A DNA stretch of 64,000 nucleotides from CAJXYS01 sp913063035 (lineage in GTDB: Bacteria; Pseudomonadota; Alphaproteobacteria; Rhodobacterales; Rhodobacteraceae): contig NZ_JBOCEG010000009.1 in the NCBI RefSeq assembly GCF_050586465.1, positions 97,061-161,060 on the forward strand, read 5' to 3'. The position numbers were made by a program, and so were the translations under genes. Each line of letters begins with the position of its first letter. Positions within the stretch are counted from its first letter, which is position 1. A model generated the notes under the pieces. That model saw nothing but the letters and a program-made list of their open reading frames with translations, did no database searches and had not been told where the DNA came from. Positions 50,780 to 59,477 of this stretch are shown piece after piece.

Positions 50780-51978
50780 CCGGCCGTCAGCAGCGTCATC
50801 GCCGCTGCCGTCGCCGCGGCGGCGCCGGCCGCCCCGTGGACGGGGATCAACACGAGGTTCGCCGCAACGCCGAAGAGCAGCGCCGTCCAGGCCAGCGCGG
50901 CCGCGGCGCGCCCCCGGCCCAGCGCAAGGGCAATGCCGGTGGCCACGAGCCCCGGTGCGGCCGCCACCTGGGCAACTGCAAGCCAGGTCAGTGCCGGCAT
51001 CGCCAGGGCGAACTCGGTGCCGAAGACCGCGACCAGGGCCGGTGTCCCGGCAAGGCAGAGGACCGCGCCGACGATCGCCGCACTGCCGGCAGCCGCGGCG
51101 ACCGCACCGCGGTAGAGCCGACGCGCATGGCGCAGCCGCCCGGCCGCCAGCGCGGCGGTGATCCGCGGCACCGCGACGGTCACCAGCACCGCGACGGGCG
51201 CGGATTGCAGCAGGCTCAGTTTCTGCGCCGCCGCGTAGAGGCCGGTTTCCGCGACAGAGGCCAGAAGCGGCAGCATGACGATATCGGCCCGCAGCAGGGC
51301 GAGCCGTGCGGACAGGCCGGTCAGGGCGATCAGCGCGGCGACCTGCCAGGCGCGTCTCAGCCGGGCCGGGGGGGTGTCGCCGGGCGCCCGCGGCGCAAGG
51401 GACCAGCGGGTGTGCCTGGCCCAGGCCACCGCGGCCAGTCCCGCGGCCGCATGGGCGGCGACCGCCGCGGCCGGGCTGGACAGGAGCGGTGTCACTGCCA
51501 GGCACAGGACGCCGAGCGGGGGCAGGAGTTCATCCGCGGCGATGGCGCGTCCCGGTCGCCCGAGGCCGGCCAACGCGGCGCGGGACATGGCCCGGAAAGC
51601 CATGACCGGGACAAGCACCGCCGCGCCGACCAGCACCAGCCCGACCGTTCCACCCGCCAGGACGCCGGCGGCCGCCATCCCGGCGGCGAGTCCCAGGCTG
51701 CCGCGGGCCACCATGCGGTCGCCGGTCGCCTGCAAACGGGCCGGCGCCCGGCCCGCGCGCCTGGACCGGTAGCGCGGCAGGGCACGGGTCAGCAAGGCGG
51801 GCCAGCCAAGCGTCCCGATCCGGCCGCCGAGCGCCGCCGCGCCGAGTGTCGCCGCCAAAAGCCCGTATCCCTCCACGCCGAGGCGCCGGGCCAGGACCAG
51901 GGCCGCCAGAAGGCCCGCGACACGGGCCAGCCCAGCCACGGCGCCGGTCCGGGCGAGACTTGCCAGCAGGCCCGTCAC
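50674..51978 (-). CDS. Wzx-like polysaccharide flippase (MATE/MOP superfamily)
   Basis: 434 aa with about 12 membrane helices. The N-terminal segment ARVAGLLAALVLARRLGVEGYG is the Wzx/MOP pattern. The central SARLALLRADIVMLPLLA and FGTEFALAMPALTWLA are further family blocks. It moves lipid-linked repeat units across the inner membrane. The GTG overlaps the SGNH stop. The C-terminal tail (TRAGRNNSASPSTKASSSGRA, about 50740-50674) is antisense to the ligase-like gene and is polar. Confidence 0.8.
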   Translation of the reverse strand: MTGLLASLARTGAVAGLARVAGLLAALVLARRLGVEGYGLLAATLGAAALGGRIGTLGWPALLTRALPRYRSRRAGRAPARLQATGDRMVARGSLGLAAGMAAAGVLAGGTVGLVLVGAAVLVPVMAFRAMSRAALAGLGRPGRAIAADELLPPLGVLCLAVTPLLSSPAAAVAAHAAAGLAAVAWARHTRWSLAPRAPGDTPPARLRRAWQVAALIALTGLSARLALLRADIVMLPLLASVAETGLYAAAQKLSLLQSAPVAVLVTVAVPRITAALAAGRLRHARRLYRGAVAAAAGSAAIVGAVLCLAGTPALVAVFGTEFALAMPALTWLAVAQVAAAPGLVATGIALALGRGRAAAALAWTALLFGVAANLVLIPVHGAAGAAAATAAAMTLLTAGQLMLTARVLRPAETRAGRNNSASPSTKASSSGRA

Positions 51979-52907
51979 CCGGGCCCGTCCCCGCAGCGCG
52001 AAAGATCTCCCGGAAGGTGACGGAGCGTGGCCCGCGCGCCCTGCACGCTCGTGTGCAGCGGGTCCGTGAACCCCGCGGGCACGGCATCGAGCACGCCGCC
52101 CAGATCCAGCACCGGCCGGCCAAGCCGGGCTGCCAGCGTCCGGGGCCAGTCGGCCGGCCCCCAATGCGCCCGCGCGACCGGGTGAAGCGGCGCGACGATC
52201 AGGACGGTCCGGACCCCCGCAGCGTCCAGACGCGCCACCAGGCTTCGCAGCGCCGCGACGGCGTCGGGCGCCGGGATGAGCCGCCGCGGGGGCGCGGCGC
52301 GGAACGCGGCCAGTACACCGGGCGCCGGGGCGGCGCCGGCAGGCCTGGCCGGCTCCGCGCCGCGGCCGATGTGGTAAAGACCACGCCAGAACAACTGGCC
52401 GTTCAGCACCGCCGACCGGAAAAGCCGGGTCCAGGGCAACCGCGCCTCGGTTCCTTCCGCGACCAGCCGCGCGAGCCGCGGGCTTTGCCCGGCATAAAGC
52501 GCGAGATCGGTGCGGCTCAGGTCGCGGCCGAAAAGGGCCGACACCTCGATCAGGGCGGCGTCCAGCCCGGGCCTGCGTTCCAGCGCATCGGCACCGAGCG
52601 CCGCGACGCTCTCCATGCCGAGGCCGTCATGGGCCAGGCTGAGAACCGGCCGGCATAGGTGACGGGACAGCAGCCGGGCCGGGAAGGCGTGCCGCGCCCG
52701 GGAGTGACCGAGCACCAGGAGCGTGCCGGGTTCAGCGCCTGCCGGATCACCCAGGTAGAGCCGCGCATGGGGCTGCTCACTGGCCGCCAGCAGCCGGAAC
52801 GCCAGCGCGTGGATCGCCCGGTCGACCATCAGCACCGCGAGCGCGACGCCCGCCAGCAGCAGCAGCGGAGCCAGCGGACGGGGCCTTTCAGAACCGGAAA
52901 TAGACAA
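51975..52907 (-). CDS. SGNH-hydrolase-like membrane-anchored protein (MBOAT partner)
   Basis: 310 aa. One N-terminal membrane helix (about 14-33) is followed by VLGHSRARHAFPARL near residue 65 (Ser block), and DPLHTSVQGA near the C terminus supplies the Asp/His pair. This pattern resembles AlgX/AlgJ and PatB-like proteins that pass acyl groups to polysaccharides with a MBOAT partner. The MBOAT gene overlaps it by 20 bp. Its exact activity is inferred from this pairing. Confidence 0.72.
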   Translation of the reverse strand: MSISGSERPRPLAPLLLLAGVALAVLMVDRAIHALAFRLLAASEQPHARLYLGDPAGAEPGTLLVLGHSRARHAFPARLLSRHLCRPVLSLAHDGLGMESVAALGADALERRPGLDAALIEVSALFGRDLSRTDLALYAGQSPRLARLVAEGTEARLPWTRLFRSAVLNGQLFWRGLYHIGRGAEPARPAGAAPAPGVLAAFRAAPPRRLIPAPDAVAALRSLVARLDAAGVRTVLIVAPLHPVARAHWGPADWPRTLAARLGRPVLDLGGVLDAVPAGFTDPLHTSVQGARATLRHLPGDLSRCGDGPG

Positions 52908-54261
52908 AGGCTTCTCCCGTGAAGACGCCGAGCAGCGGCAGGGCCAGCACGAAGGCGCCCGCCCGGACCAGGCGGACGGCGCGATGGCGCGTCAGCCGCC
53001 GCGCGGTTGCGCTGTCCTCGGTCAGGGCCTCGGCGGCGAGAAGGGACGCGATCAGGCCGGCCGCCAGGGCGCGTGAAACCGCATCGCCGGGCAGGCCCTG
53101 GCCCGGTCCCGCCCCGGCGATCCCGGCCAGGACCGCCCCGGCCGTGGCCAGGTCCGGGGCGCGGAAGAAAACCCATGCCAGGCACACGGTTGCGAAAAGG
53201 CCGAGCCGCGCGGGCCAGCGCGCCACCGGCGCCATGCCGAGGCGGCGGGTCGCGACCAGCCCGGCCCCGTGGAGCAGCCCCCAGGTCACGAAGGGCCAGC
53301 CGGCCCCGTGCCAGAGCCCCCCGAGCCCCATCGTCAGCACGAGATTGAGATCGCGCCGGGCCGCCCCGCGCCGGCTGCCGCCGAGCGGGATGTAGAGATA
53401 GTCGCGCAGCCAGGTGGAAAGCGAGATATGCCAGCGCCGCCAGAAGCCCCGGAGATCGCGTGCCATGTAAGGCCGGCGGAAATTCACGCGAAAGCGCAGC
53501 CCCATGATCCGACCGAGCCCGATGGCGATCAGCGAATAGCCGGCGAAGTCCGCATAGATCTGCACGGCGAAACAAAGCACGCCGAAGGCGATCCCGGCCG
53601 GGCCGTAGGCCTCGGGGCCGACGAAGACCCTGTCGGCCAGCGGCGCCAGCCGGTCGGCGATAACGATCTTCAGCACCGCGCCGGTCAGCACCTGTTCCGT
53701 GCCGAGCCAGAAATTCGCCCAGGTGAAGCGACGGTGACGTGCCAGCTGAGGCAAGAGCCGCCGCGCGCGGACCACCGGGCCGGCCACGAGTTGCGGGAAA
53801 AGCGCGATATAGGTGGCGAAGCGCAGCGGGTCGCGTTCCGGCGCCACGCGGCCGCGCGCGACGTCCAGCGTGTAGGAAAGCGCCTGGAAGGTGAAAAAGG
53901 AAATGCCGACCGGCAGGATCAGGGACAGGGCCGGGCGGTGCGCGGCGAGACCCAGCGCCTGAAGCCCGGCGACCGCCTGCTCGACGAAGAAGCCGAAATA
54001 CTTGAAGAGCCCGAGCAGACCGAGGTTGAACGCCACCGCGGCCCAGAGCCAGGCCCGCCCCTGGCGGGCAAGCGGCGCCAGAAGGAAGTTCGCCAGCGTC
54101 ACGGCCCCGACCAGGCCCAGGAACCGCCAGTCCCACCAGCCGTAGAAGACGGCCGAGCCCGCCAGCGCGACCGCGTTCTGCGACCGCGCGCCGGGCATCG
54201 CGAAATAGGCCGGGAAGAAGACCGCGGCGAAGATGATGAACGCCTCGGAGGTGAAGATCAT
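52888..54261 (-). CDS. MBOAT family O-acyltransferase (AlgI-like)
   Basis: 457 aa with about 11 membrane helices. The MBOAT signature is complete: FNFRRPY-type RVNFRRPYMARDLRGFWRRW near residue 285, DYLYIPLGG near residue 307, and the catalytic His in GLGGLWHGAGW near residue 332. AlgI-type enzymes bring acyl groups, usually acetyl, to the periplasm for polysaccharide O-acetylation. The ATG overlaps the GT4 stop (ATGA). The SGNH-like gene downstream is the probable partner. Confidence 0.9.
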   Translation of the reverse strand: MIFTSEAFIIFAAVFFPAYFAMPGARSQNAVALAGSAVFYGWWDWRFLGLVGAVTLANFLLAPLARQGRAWLWAAVAFNLGLLGLFKYFGFFVEQAVAGLQALGLAAHRPALSLILPVGISFFTFQALSYTLDVARGRVAPERDPLRFATYIALFPQLVAGPVVRARRLLPQLARHRRFTWANFWLGTEQVLTGAVLKIVIADRLAPLADRVFVGPEAYGPAGIAFGVLCFAVQIYADFAGYSLIAIGLGRIMGLRFRVNFRRPYMARDLRGFWRRWHISLSTWLRDYLYIPLGGSRRGAARRDLNLVLTMGLGGLWHGAGWPFVTWGLLHGAGLVATRRLGMAPVARWPARLGLFATVCLAWVFFRAPDLATAGAVLAGIAGAGPGQGLPGDAVSRALAAGLIASLLAAEALTEDSATARRLTRHRAVRLVRAGAFVLALPLLGVFTGEAFVYFRF

Positions 54262-55340
54262 TCCGCGCCCTCCAGCAGCCAGCGGGTCACGGACCAGAGC
54301 GCTGCAACGTCCCGTGCCTGCGCCGCCTCGAAGCGCGCGCGTGCGGCGGCACAGGCCGCGGCATGGGTCTCCGGGCGGTCCTGCCAGCCGGCGACGATCC
54401 GGGCCGCGGCGGCGGCGAAGCCGGGCGCCGGCAGGCACCAGGCACGCTCGATCTGGCCTGGAATACCGCCGATGGGCGTGGCAAGGACCGGCCGCCCGGC
54501 TGCCAGAGCCTCGAAGATCGTGAAGGGCTGCGCCTCGTTGGGGTACGCGGAGGGAAAGAGCAGGGCATCGATCCCGGCGAGGAAGCGGCGTTTGGCCGGG
54601 CCGGAAACCGGCCCCAGCGCCGACCGGCCGGCGGGATCCTCGGCCAGGAACCAGGCGATCTCGGCTTCGAGGTCCGGCCGGGTGACCGGACCGGCGATCA
54701 GGGCGCGCACGGGCCGGCCCGCCTCCGCCAGTGCGCGCGGGGTCGCCATGAAGGCCCCGATGCCCTTGGACCGCGTGATGTTGCCGAGAAAACCCAGCGT
54801 CAGGGGGATGTCGGCCGGGCGTGCGGGCGCCCGCGGCGGGGCCGGGATCAGGGCGGCGTTGCCGAGAACCCGGATCCGGTCGGGTGCGACGGCGTAGTGC
54901 CGGACAAGCGCCGTGGCCATCCCCGGGCAGAGCACGATATGCCGCGCCCGGTCGCCGAGCCCGGACAGGAGCGCCGCAAGACGGGGATCGCGACGCCGCA
55001 GCGGCGCGAAACCGTGGTGATGCAGGACGACCCGCGAAAACCCGGTTCGCAGAACCGGCGCTGCCGCCGCCTGGGCCCAGAGCCCGGCGCCCGAGTCGAC
55101 CACGAGATAAAGCGCGTCCCGCCCCCTGCCGGCTGCAGCAGCCCGCAGGATCGCGGCAAGCAGCGCCGTCTGCTTGTGGACACGCCAGGCCGCGCCCCCG
55201 CCCGAGACCGGGTGGATCGCCACCGCGCCCGGCGGCGCGGCCTGCCCAAGGTGCCGCACCAGGGCACGGCTCGCCAGGGTTTGGCCGGTGACCGGCGGCG
55301 GCAGGACCACGGCCATGTGAAGCCGCGGCCGGCTATACAT
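54258..55340 (-). CDS. GT4-type glycosyltransferase
   Basis: 360 aa GT-B enzyme. LGFLGNITRSKGIGAFM near residue 196 is the C-domain start, and PNEAQPFTIFEALAAGRPVLATPIGG near residue 285 is the E-x7-E nucleotide-sugar motif. It adds one sugar to a growing repeat unit. The ATG at 55340 overlaps the end of the pyruvyl transferase by eight bases. Donor and acceptor are unknown. Confidence 0.83.
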   Translation of the reverse strand: MYSRPRLHMAVVLPPPVTGQTLASRALVRHLGQAAPPGAVAIHPVSGGGAAWRVHKQTALLAAILRAAAAGRGRDALYLVVDSGAGLWAQAAAAPVLRTGFSRVVLHHHGFAPLRRRDPRLAALLSGLGDRARHIVLCPGMATALVRHYAVAPDRIRVLGNAALIPAPPRAPARPADIPLTLGFLGNITRSKGIGAFMATPRALAEAGRPVRALIAGPVTRPDLEAEIAWFLAEDPAGRSALGPVSGPAKRRFLAGIDALLFPSAYPNEAQPFTIFEALAAGRPVLATPIGGIPGQIERAWCLPAPGFAAAAARIVAGWQDRPETHAAACAAARARFEAAQARDVAALWSVTRWLLEGAE

Positions 55341-56406
55341 TGGCGCGGAGCCAGGCGATCTGGGCGGCGACGGCCGCGTCCAGCCGCTCACGCGGCAGCG
55401 AGACCGGCTGCCGGCGGATCGCGTCGAGCCCCAGCCGCTCGAACAGGGCGGCGCGGGGCGAGGGCGTGAAGAGCATCGCCGGGTTGCCATAGGCAAGTGC
55501 TGCCACGCAGGCATGCACCCGGTCCGACAGGGTCAGCCGTGCCCCGGCATAGACGGTCGCATAGCTCCAGGGTTCGTCGGACGCCAGGGCGCCGGGGCGG
55601 CGGTAGATCTTGTGCGTGACATGCGGGTAGAAGCGATGCTCGGGCCGAAGGATGCGGTGACCGTCCAGCGTCGCGGGCAGGCGCCGGAAATCGGTCAGGT
55701 CGCCGAGATAGGCCCGGATCTTCGAGGCGTGCGCCAAGCGGTCCAGCCGGCGCGGGACGCCCAGGTGGCGGGGCTTGCCCAGCAGCGTGACCTGCCGCGT
55801 GGTGTGGCGTGCCGGGTCGAAGGGCCGGTCCGAAATCGCCGGTTCGGGGTAGCGGTCGAAGGTGAAGGCCATGTGCGGCGCCGTCCCCGGGGCCAGGGCG
55901 AAGGGCCGCGCGACCTCGGGCAGCAGGAACCCGGCGTCGATCCCGTCATGGCTCGGCACCCCCGGGACCCGGTCCCGGAGGATCGCGTGGCTGCGCGGGT
56001 CGCGGGTGACGATCAGGGCCGGGGGATAGGCCTCGAGAAAAGCCCGGACGGCGGCGATTTCCCGCGGCGTGAACTTGAAGAAGGCGGCCGAGTGCAGCAT
56101 CACCCGCACGCCGCGCGCGGCAAGCCGGCGAAAGGCGCTTTCCCAGCTGGCGGCCATCCAGGCATTCAGCACCGGGCCTTGAAGAACCAGCCAGTCGATG
56201 TCGAGATCCGCGACCAGCTCGGCGTGGTTGGCAGGATTGCCGCGGCGCTTGTCGTGCAGCGTTCGATAGTTCGGCTGATCCTGGAAAAAGCCGACCTCCG
56301 CGGGGCCGAAGACCTGTCCCAGCAGGTGGCGCCCGCCGAGATTGAAAAAGGCGTTTCCGACATTCTGGCCCCACTGGCCGGCGACGATGGCGACGCGCGG
56401 GCTCAT
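55333..56406 (-). CDS. Polysaccharide pyruvyl transferase family protein
   Basis: 357 aa. VAGQWGQNVGNAFFNLGGRHLL at the N terminus (positions 7-28), the ASK/YLGDLTDFR central region and LTLSDRVHACVAALAYGNPAMLF near residue 300 match the CsaB/WcaK pyruvyl transferase family, which adds pyruvate ketals from PEP to sugars. The ATG overlaps the GT4 stop (ATGA). A pyruvate ketal would add negative charge to the polysaccharide. Confidence 0.78.
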   Translation of the reverse strand: MSPRVAIVAGQWGQNVGNAFFNLGGRHLLGQVFGPAEVGFFQDQPNYRTLHDKRRGNPANHAELVADLDIDWLVLQGPVLNAWMAASWESAFRRLAARGVRVMLHSAAFFKFTPREIAAVRAFLEAYPPALIVTRDPRSHAILRDRVPGVPSHDGIDAGFLLPEVARPFALAPGTAPHMAFTFDRYPEPAISDRPFDPARHTTRQVTLLGKPRHLGVPRRLDRLAHASKIRAYLGDLTDFRRLPATLDGHRILRPEHRFYPHVTHKIYRRPGALASDEPWSYATVYAGARLTLSDRVHACVAALAYGNPAMLFTPSPRAALFERLGLDAIRRQPVSLPRERLDAAVAAQIAWLRANV

Positions 56407-57617
56407 GCGACCCGCCCCCGGCGGGCGGCCGCGGCGCGGAACACGGCCTCGAAGCTGTCGGCGACCGGGCCGATGGCGAAATGCCGTTCGGCCCAGGCAC
56501 GTCCCGACGCACCGGCCCGGCGGGCGGCGGCCGGGTGCCGTGCCAGGCCGAGCGCGGCCTCGGTGAAGCCGCGCGTGTCGCCCTGTGGCACGACGCACCC
56601 GGCGCCGGCGCTGTCGACGATCCGGGCTGCGGGGCTGTCCGGCGGTGCCGCCAGGACGACGGGCCGGCCGGCGCAGAGATAGCTCAGAAGCTTGGAGGGC
56701 ACCGCGCAGTCGGCGGCTTCGGGGCCGATCATCGCCAGCAGGACGTCGGCCGCGCCCAGCATTGTCGGGAAATCCCGGGCCGGCTGCAGCGGCAGCAGGT
56801 GCAGCCGGGCGCACCGGATCCTTTCCAGACACGCGACGCCGGTCCCGGACGCGGCGACGACCAGGTGTCCCGCGTCCCGAAGCTCGAGCGCGCGTGCCAG
56901 CGCGGCCAGGGGGGCGGGGTCGTGCTTCAGCCCGATGGTGCCGGCGTAGAGAAACCGCGGCCGGGGTCCGATCCCGCGGTCCCGCTCCCAGGCCGTGACG
57001 GCCGGGGCGTCGCGGGCGACGGCGGGAACGTCCTCGAGCGGCCCCCAGTTCGGGATCACGGTGGTCCTGGCCCGGGCAACGCCCATGGCCTGCGCGGCGG
57101 GCCGGAACGCCTCATCGATCAGGATGACGTGGTCGGCCCGGCACATCTGGTCCGCCTCCCAGCGGCCGAGCGCGTATCCCGCCACCCGGCCCAGCACTGG
57201 CCGGCGCGCCGCCAGCAGGCGCTGCGCCGCGCGCCCCTGCAGATCCTGCACCCAGTGCACGAATCCCGCGCCGCCCTGCCGCGCGGCGGCGAGCGCGCCG
57301 GCCTGCGCGGCGACCGGGGTGTTTCCCGAAAGCACCAGCTCCGGCGCGACCGCGCGGATCGTGTCGGCCAGAGCCCTGCCATAGGCACGGTCGGCCAGGA
57401 GACGGCGCAGCAGCCGGGCCTTGGAATAGGGCCGCGCGATCGTCACGGGGCGGAACGCCAGCCCGGGGGGATCGTCCGGCTGCCGGGCCAGGCGTCCCTT
57501 GGGCCCCGGATCGCCCGCGAACCATGCGTGTGTGACCCGGTGTCCGCGCCGCGCGAGTTCGCGCGAGAGACCGGCCTGAAAGGGATGCCCTGCATAGTCG
57601 TGGACCAGGATCCGCAT
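56403..57617 (-). CDS. GT4-type glycosyltransferase
   Basis: 404 aa GT-B glycosyltransferase in the WcaI-like subgroup: MRILVHDYAGHPFQAGLSRE at the N terminus, FLYAGTIGLKHDPAPLAALA near residue 222, and DCAVPSKLLSYLCAGRPVVLAAPPDS near residue 310 with the C-terminal nucleotide site. The start MRILVHD is set by the family N terminus. Overlaps the pyruvyl transferase. Acceptor unknown. Confidence 0.82.
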   Translation of the reverse strand: MRILVHDYAGHPFQAGLSRELARRGHRVTHAWFAGDPGPKGRLARQPDDPPGLAFRPVTIARPYSKARLLRRLLADRAYGRALADTIRAVAPELVLSGNTPVAAQAGALAAARQGGAGFVHWVQDLQGRAAQRLLAARRPVLGRVAGYALGRWEADQMCRADHVILIDEAFRPAAQAMGVARARTTVIPNWGPLEDVPAVARDAPAVTAWERDRGIGPRPRFLYAGTIGLKHDPAPLAALARALELRDAGHLVVAASGTGVACLERIRCARLHLLPLQPARDFPTMLGAADVLLAMIGPEAADCAVPSKLLSYLCAGRPVVLAAPPDSPAARIVDSAGAGCVVPQGDTRGFTEAALGLARHPAAARRAGASGRAWAERHFAIGPVADSFEAVFRAAAARRGRVA

Positions 57618-57630
57618 GCGGCTGTCCGGC

Positions 57631-58614
57631 TCAGGCGGCCCGGGGGTCGCGGGCCTGCGCGACCTGGCGTGCGATCCAGGCATAGGTGTCGGCCAGGCCC
57701 TCGGCCAGGGGACGCGTGGGCGCCCAGCCCAACCGGGCGCGGATCAGGCCGTTGTCCGAGCACCGGCCGCGCACGCCCTGCGATCCGGAGACGTTCTCGA
57801 TCGAGAGCGTCTTGCCCGACAGGCCGATGACCCGATGCGCCAGATCGTTGATCGTGATCCTTTCCTCCGAGCCGATGTTCAGCGGCAGGTCGGCATCGGA
57901 TCGCATCAGCCGCAGCGTGCCCTCGATGCATTCGTCTATGTGCAGGAAGGATCGGGTCTGCCGACCGTCGCCCCAGATCCGGATGCTGCCGCCCTCCGGG
58001 GCGGCGGCGACCTTGCGGCAGATGGCGGCCGGCGCCTTCTCGCGCCCGCCCTGCCAGGTGCCCTCGGGACCGAAGACGTTGTGGTAGCGCGCGATGCGGC
58101 AGGTCATTGCATGGTTGCGGGCATAGGCAAGATAAAGGCGTTCGGAAAAGAGCTTCTCCCAGCCATAGGCGCTGTCGGGATCGGCCGGGTAGGCGCTGTC
58201 TTCGTGGCAGCCGGCCGCGCCCGGGTCCGCCTGGCCGTGGGCGGGGTAGATGCAGGCCGAGGACGCGAAGAAGACACGGCTGACGGCTTGGCGGCGGCAG
58301 GCCTCGAGGACGTTGAGATTGATCGTGGCGGAGTTGCGCAGGATCTCGGCGTCATGCGTGCCGGTGAAGATATACCCGGCCCCGCCCATGTCGGCGGCCA
58401 GCTGGTAGACCTCGTCATACGGCCGGTCGACGACCGCGCCCACCACGTCCGGATCGCGCAGATCGCCCAGCACGAATGCGTCGGCCGCGCTGGGCGAGAA
58501 TGCCGGATGTTTCCGGTCGACCGCGTGCACCCGAAACCCTTCGGATTTCAGGCGGCGGACCAGGTGATGGCCGATGAACCCGCCCGCGCCGCAAACCAGT
58601 GCCGTAGGTGCCAT
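57631..58614 (-). CDS. GDP-mannose 3,5-epimerase-like SDR enzyme
   Basis: 327 aa extended-SDR epimerase. GAGGFIG at residues 9-15 binds NAD. AADMGGAGYIF, SSACIYP, DSAYGWEKLFSERL (Tyr-x3-Lys), GTWQGGREKAPAA and RIWGDGRQTRSF follow plant GDP-mannose 3,5-epimerase closely, including the specific DMGG and QTRSF blocks. GME turns GDP-D-mannose into GDP-L-galactose (and GDP-L-gulose). GAAAGGAC precedes the ATG. It lies among polysaccharide genes, so it should supply an L-hexose donor. Confidence 0.82.
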   Translation of the reverse strand: MAPTALVCGAGGFIGHHLVRRLKSEGFRVHAVDRKHPAFSPSAADAFVLGDLRDPDVVGAVVDRPYDEVYQLAADMGGAGYIFTGTHDAEILRNSATINLNVLEACRRQAVSRVFFASSACIYPAHGQADPGAAGCHEDSAYPADPDSAYGWEKLFSERLYLAYARNHAMTCRIARYHNVFGPEGTWQGGREKAPAAICRKVAAAPEGGSIRIWGDGRQTRSFLHIDECIEGTLRLMRSDADLPLNIGSEERITINDLAHRVIGLSGKTLSIENVSGSQGVRGRCSDNGLIRARLGWAPTRPLAEGLADTYAWIARQVAQARDPRAA

Positions 58615-58637
58615 GTGATTGTCCTTTCGCCTGTGGG

Positions 58638-59306
58638 TCATTCGCCGGTCCGGGCCAGGACCACGGCGCAGGTCCGGATCAGCAGCCAGAGGTCGCCGCC
58701 GAGACTGCATTGCCGGGCATAGGCCGCGTCCCGGCGCACGCGGGCGGCGTAGTCGCCGCCATCCTCGCCCGAGACCTGCCAGGGCCCTGTCAGGCCCGGG
58801 CGCAAGGCCAGGTAGAGCGGCGCCGCAGACCCGTAGCGGCCGAGTTCGGCGCGGGTGACGGGACGGGGGCCCACGAGGCTCATCTCGCCCCTCAGCACGT
58901 TCCAGAGCTGCGGCAGTTCGTCGAGACGCGTACGGCGCAGGACCCGGCCGAGTCCGGTCACCCGCGGATCGTTTGACAGTTTCTGGCGCCGGGCCCATTC
59001 CGCTGCCGCGGCGGGATCCGTCGCCAGGATCGTGGCGAGGCGCGACTCGGCGTCGGGCACCATGCTGCGGAGCTTCCAGCAGCGGAAGACGCGGCCATCG
59101 CGCCCTACTCGCGCATGTCCGAAGAAGCCGCCCCCCCCATCGGCCCGCACCAGCGCCCAGAGCAGCGCGATGGCGGGCGCCGCGATCCCGAGCAGGACCG
59201 CGGCGACGCAGATATCGAAAACGCGTTTGCCGGCATAGCCCCGGGAGCGGGCGGTCCGGCGGCCGGGGGCGAGGCTCAGGCGGTCGGCTGCGGCATGGGG
59301 GTGCAT
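58638..59306 (-). CDS. ExoY-like undecaprenyl-phosphate sugar-1-phosphate transferase
   Basis: 222 aa polyisoprenyl-phosphate hexose-1-phosphate transferase (HPT family). One membrane helix (about 28-50), FRCWKLRSM near residue 75, and the catalytic core LRRTRLDELPQLWNVLRGEMS with VGPRP near residue 125-145. It starts the repeat unit on undecaprenyl phosphate. GGAG six bases before the ATG at 59306 fixes the start. Divergent from the tyrosine autokinase. Confidence 0.9.
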   Translation of the reverse strand: MHPHAAADRLSLAPGRRTARSRGYAGKRVFDICVAAVLLGIAAPAIALLWALVRADGGGGFFGHARVGRDGRVFRCWKLRSMVPDAESRLATILATDPAAAAEWARRQKLSNDPRVTGLGRVLRRTRLDELPQLWNVLRGEMSLVGPRPVTRAELGRYGSAAPLYLALRPGLTGPWQVSGEDGGDYAARVRRDAAYARQCSLGGDLWLLIRTCAVVLARTGE

Positions 59307-59477
59307 GGCGATCTCCGGGCTGGCGCCGCCGCGACCGGGCAGCATTTACCAAGGCATAGCGCCCGTGCCCTGAACCGGGCGTTATCGGCGAGGGAGGTCA
59401 AGCACGGCCGGGCCGCTAACCGGGCGACAAGCCCTGCCCCGCAGACTGGCAGCGACCGCGCAGACCGGAGAGCCGCC
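59307..59477. promoter_or_regulatory. Divergent promoter region, ExoY-like / Wzc-like
   Basis: 171 bp between outward-facing polysaccharide genes. It should hold the promoters for the large - strand set and the + strand autokinase set. I see a TTTACC/GGTAA area near 59345 but no operator-like palindrome or confident promoter hexamers. Confidence 0.4.
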
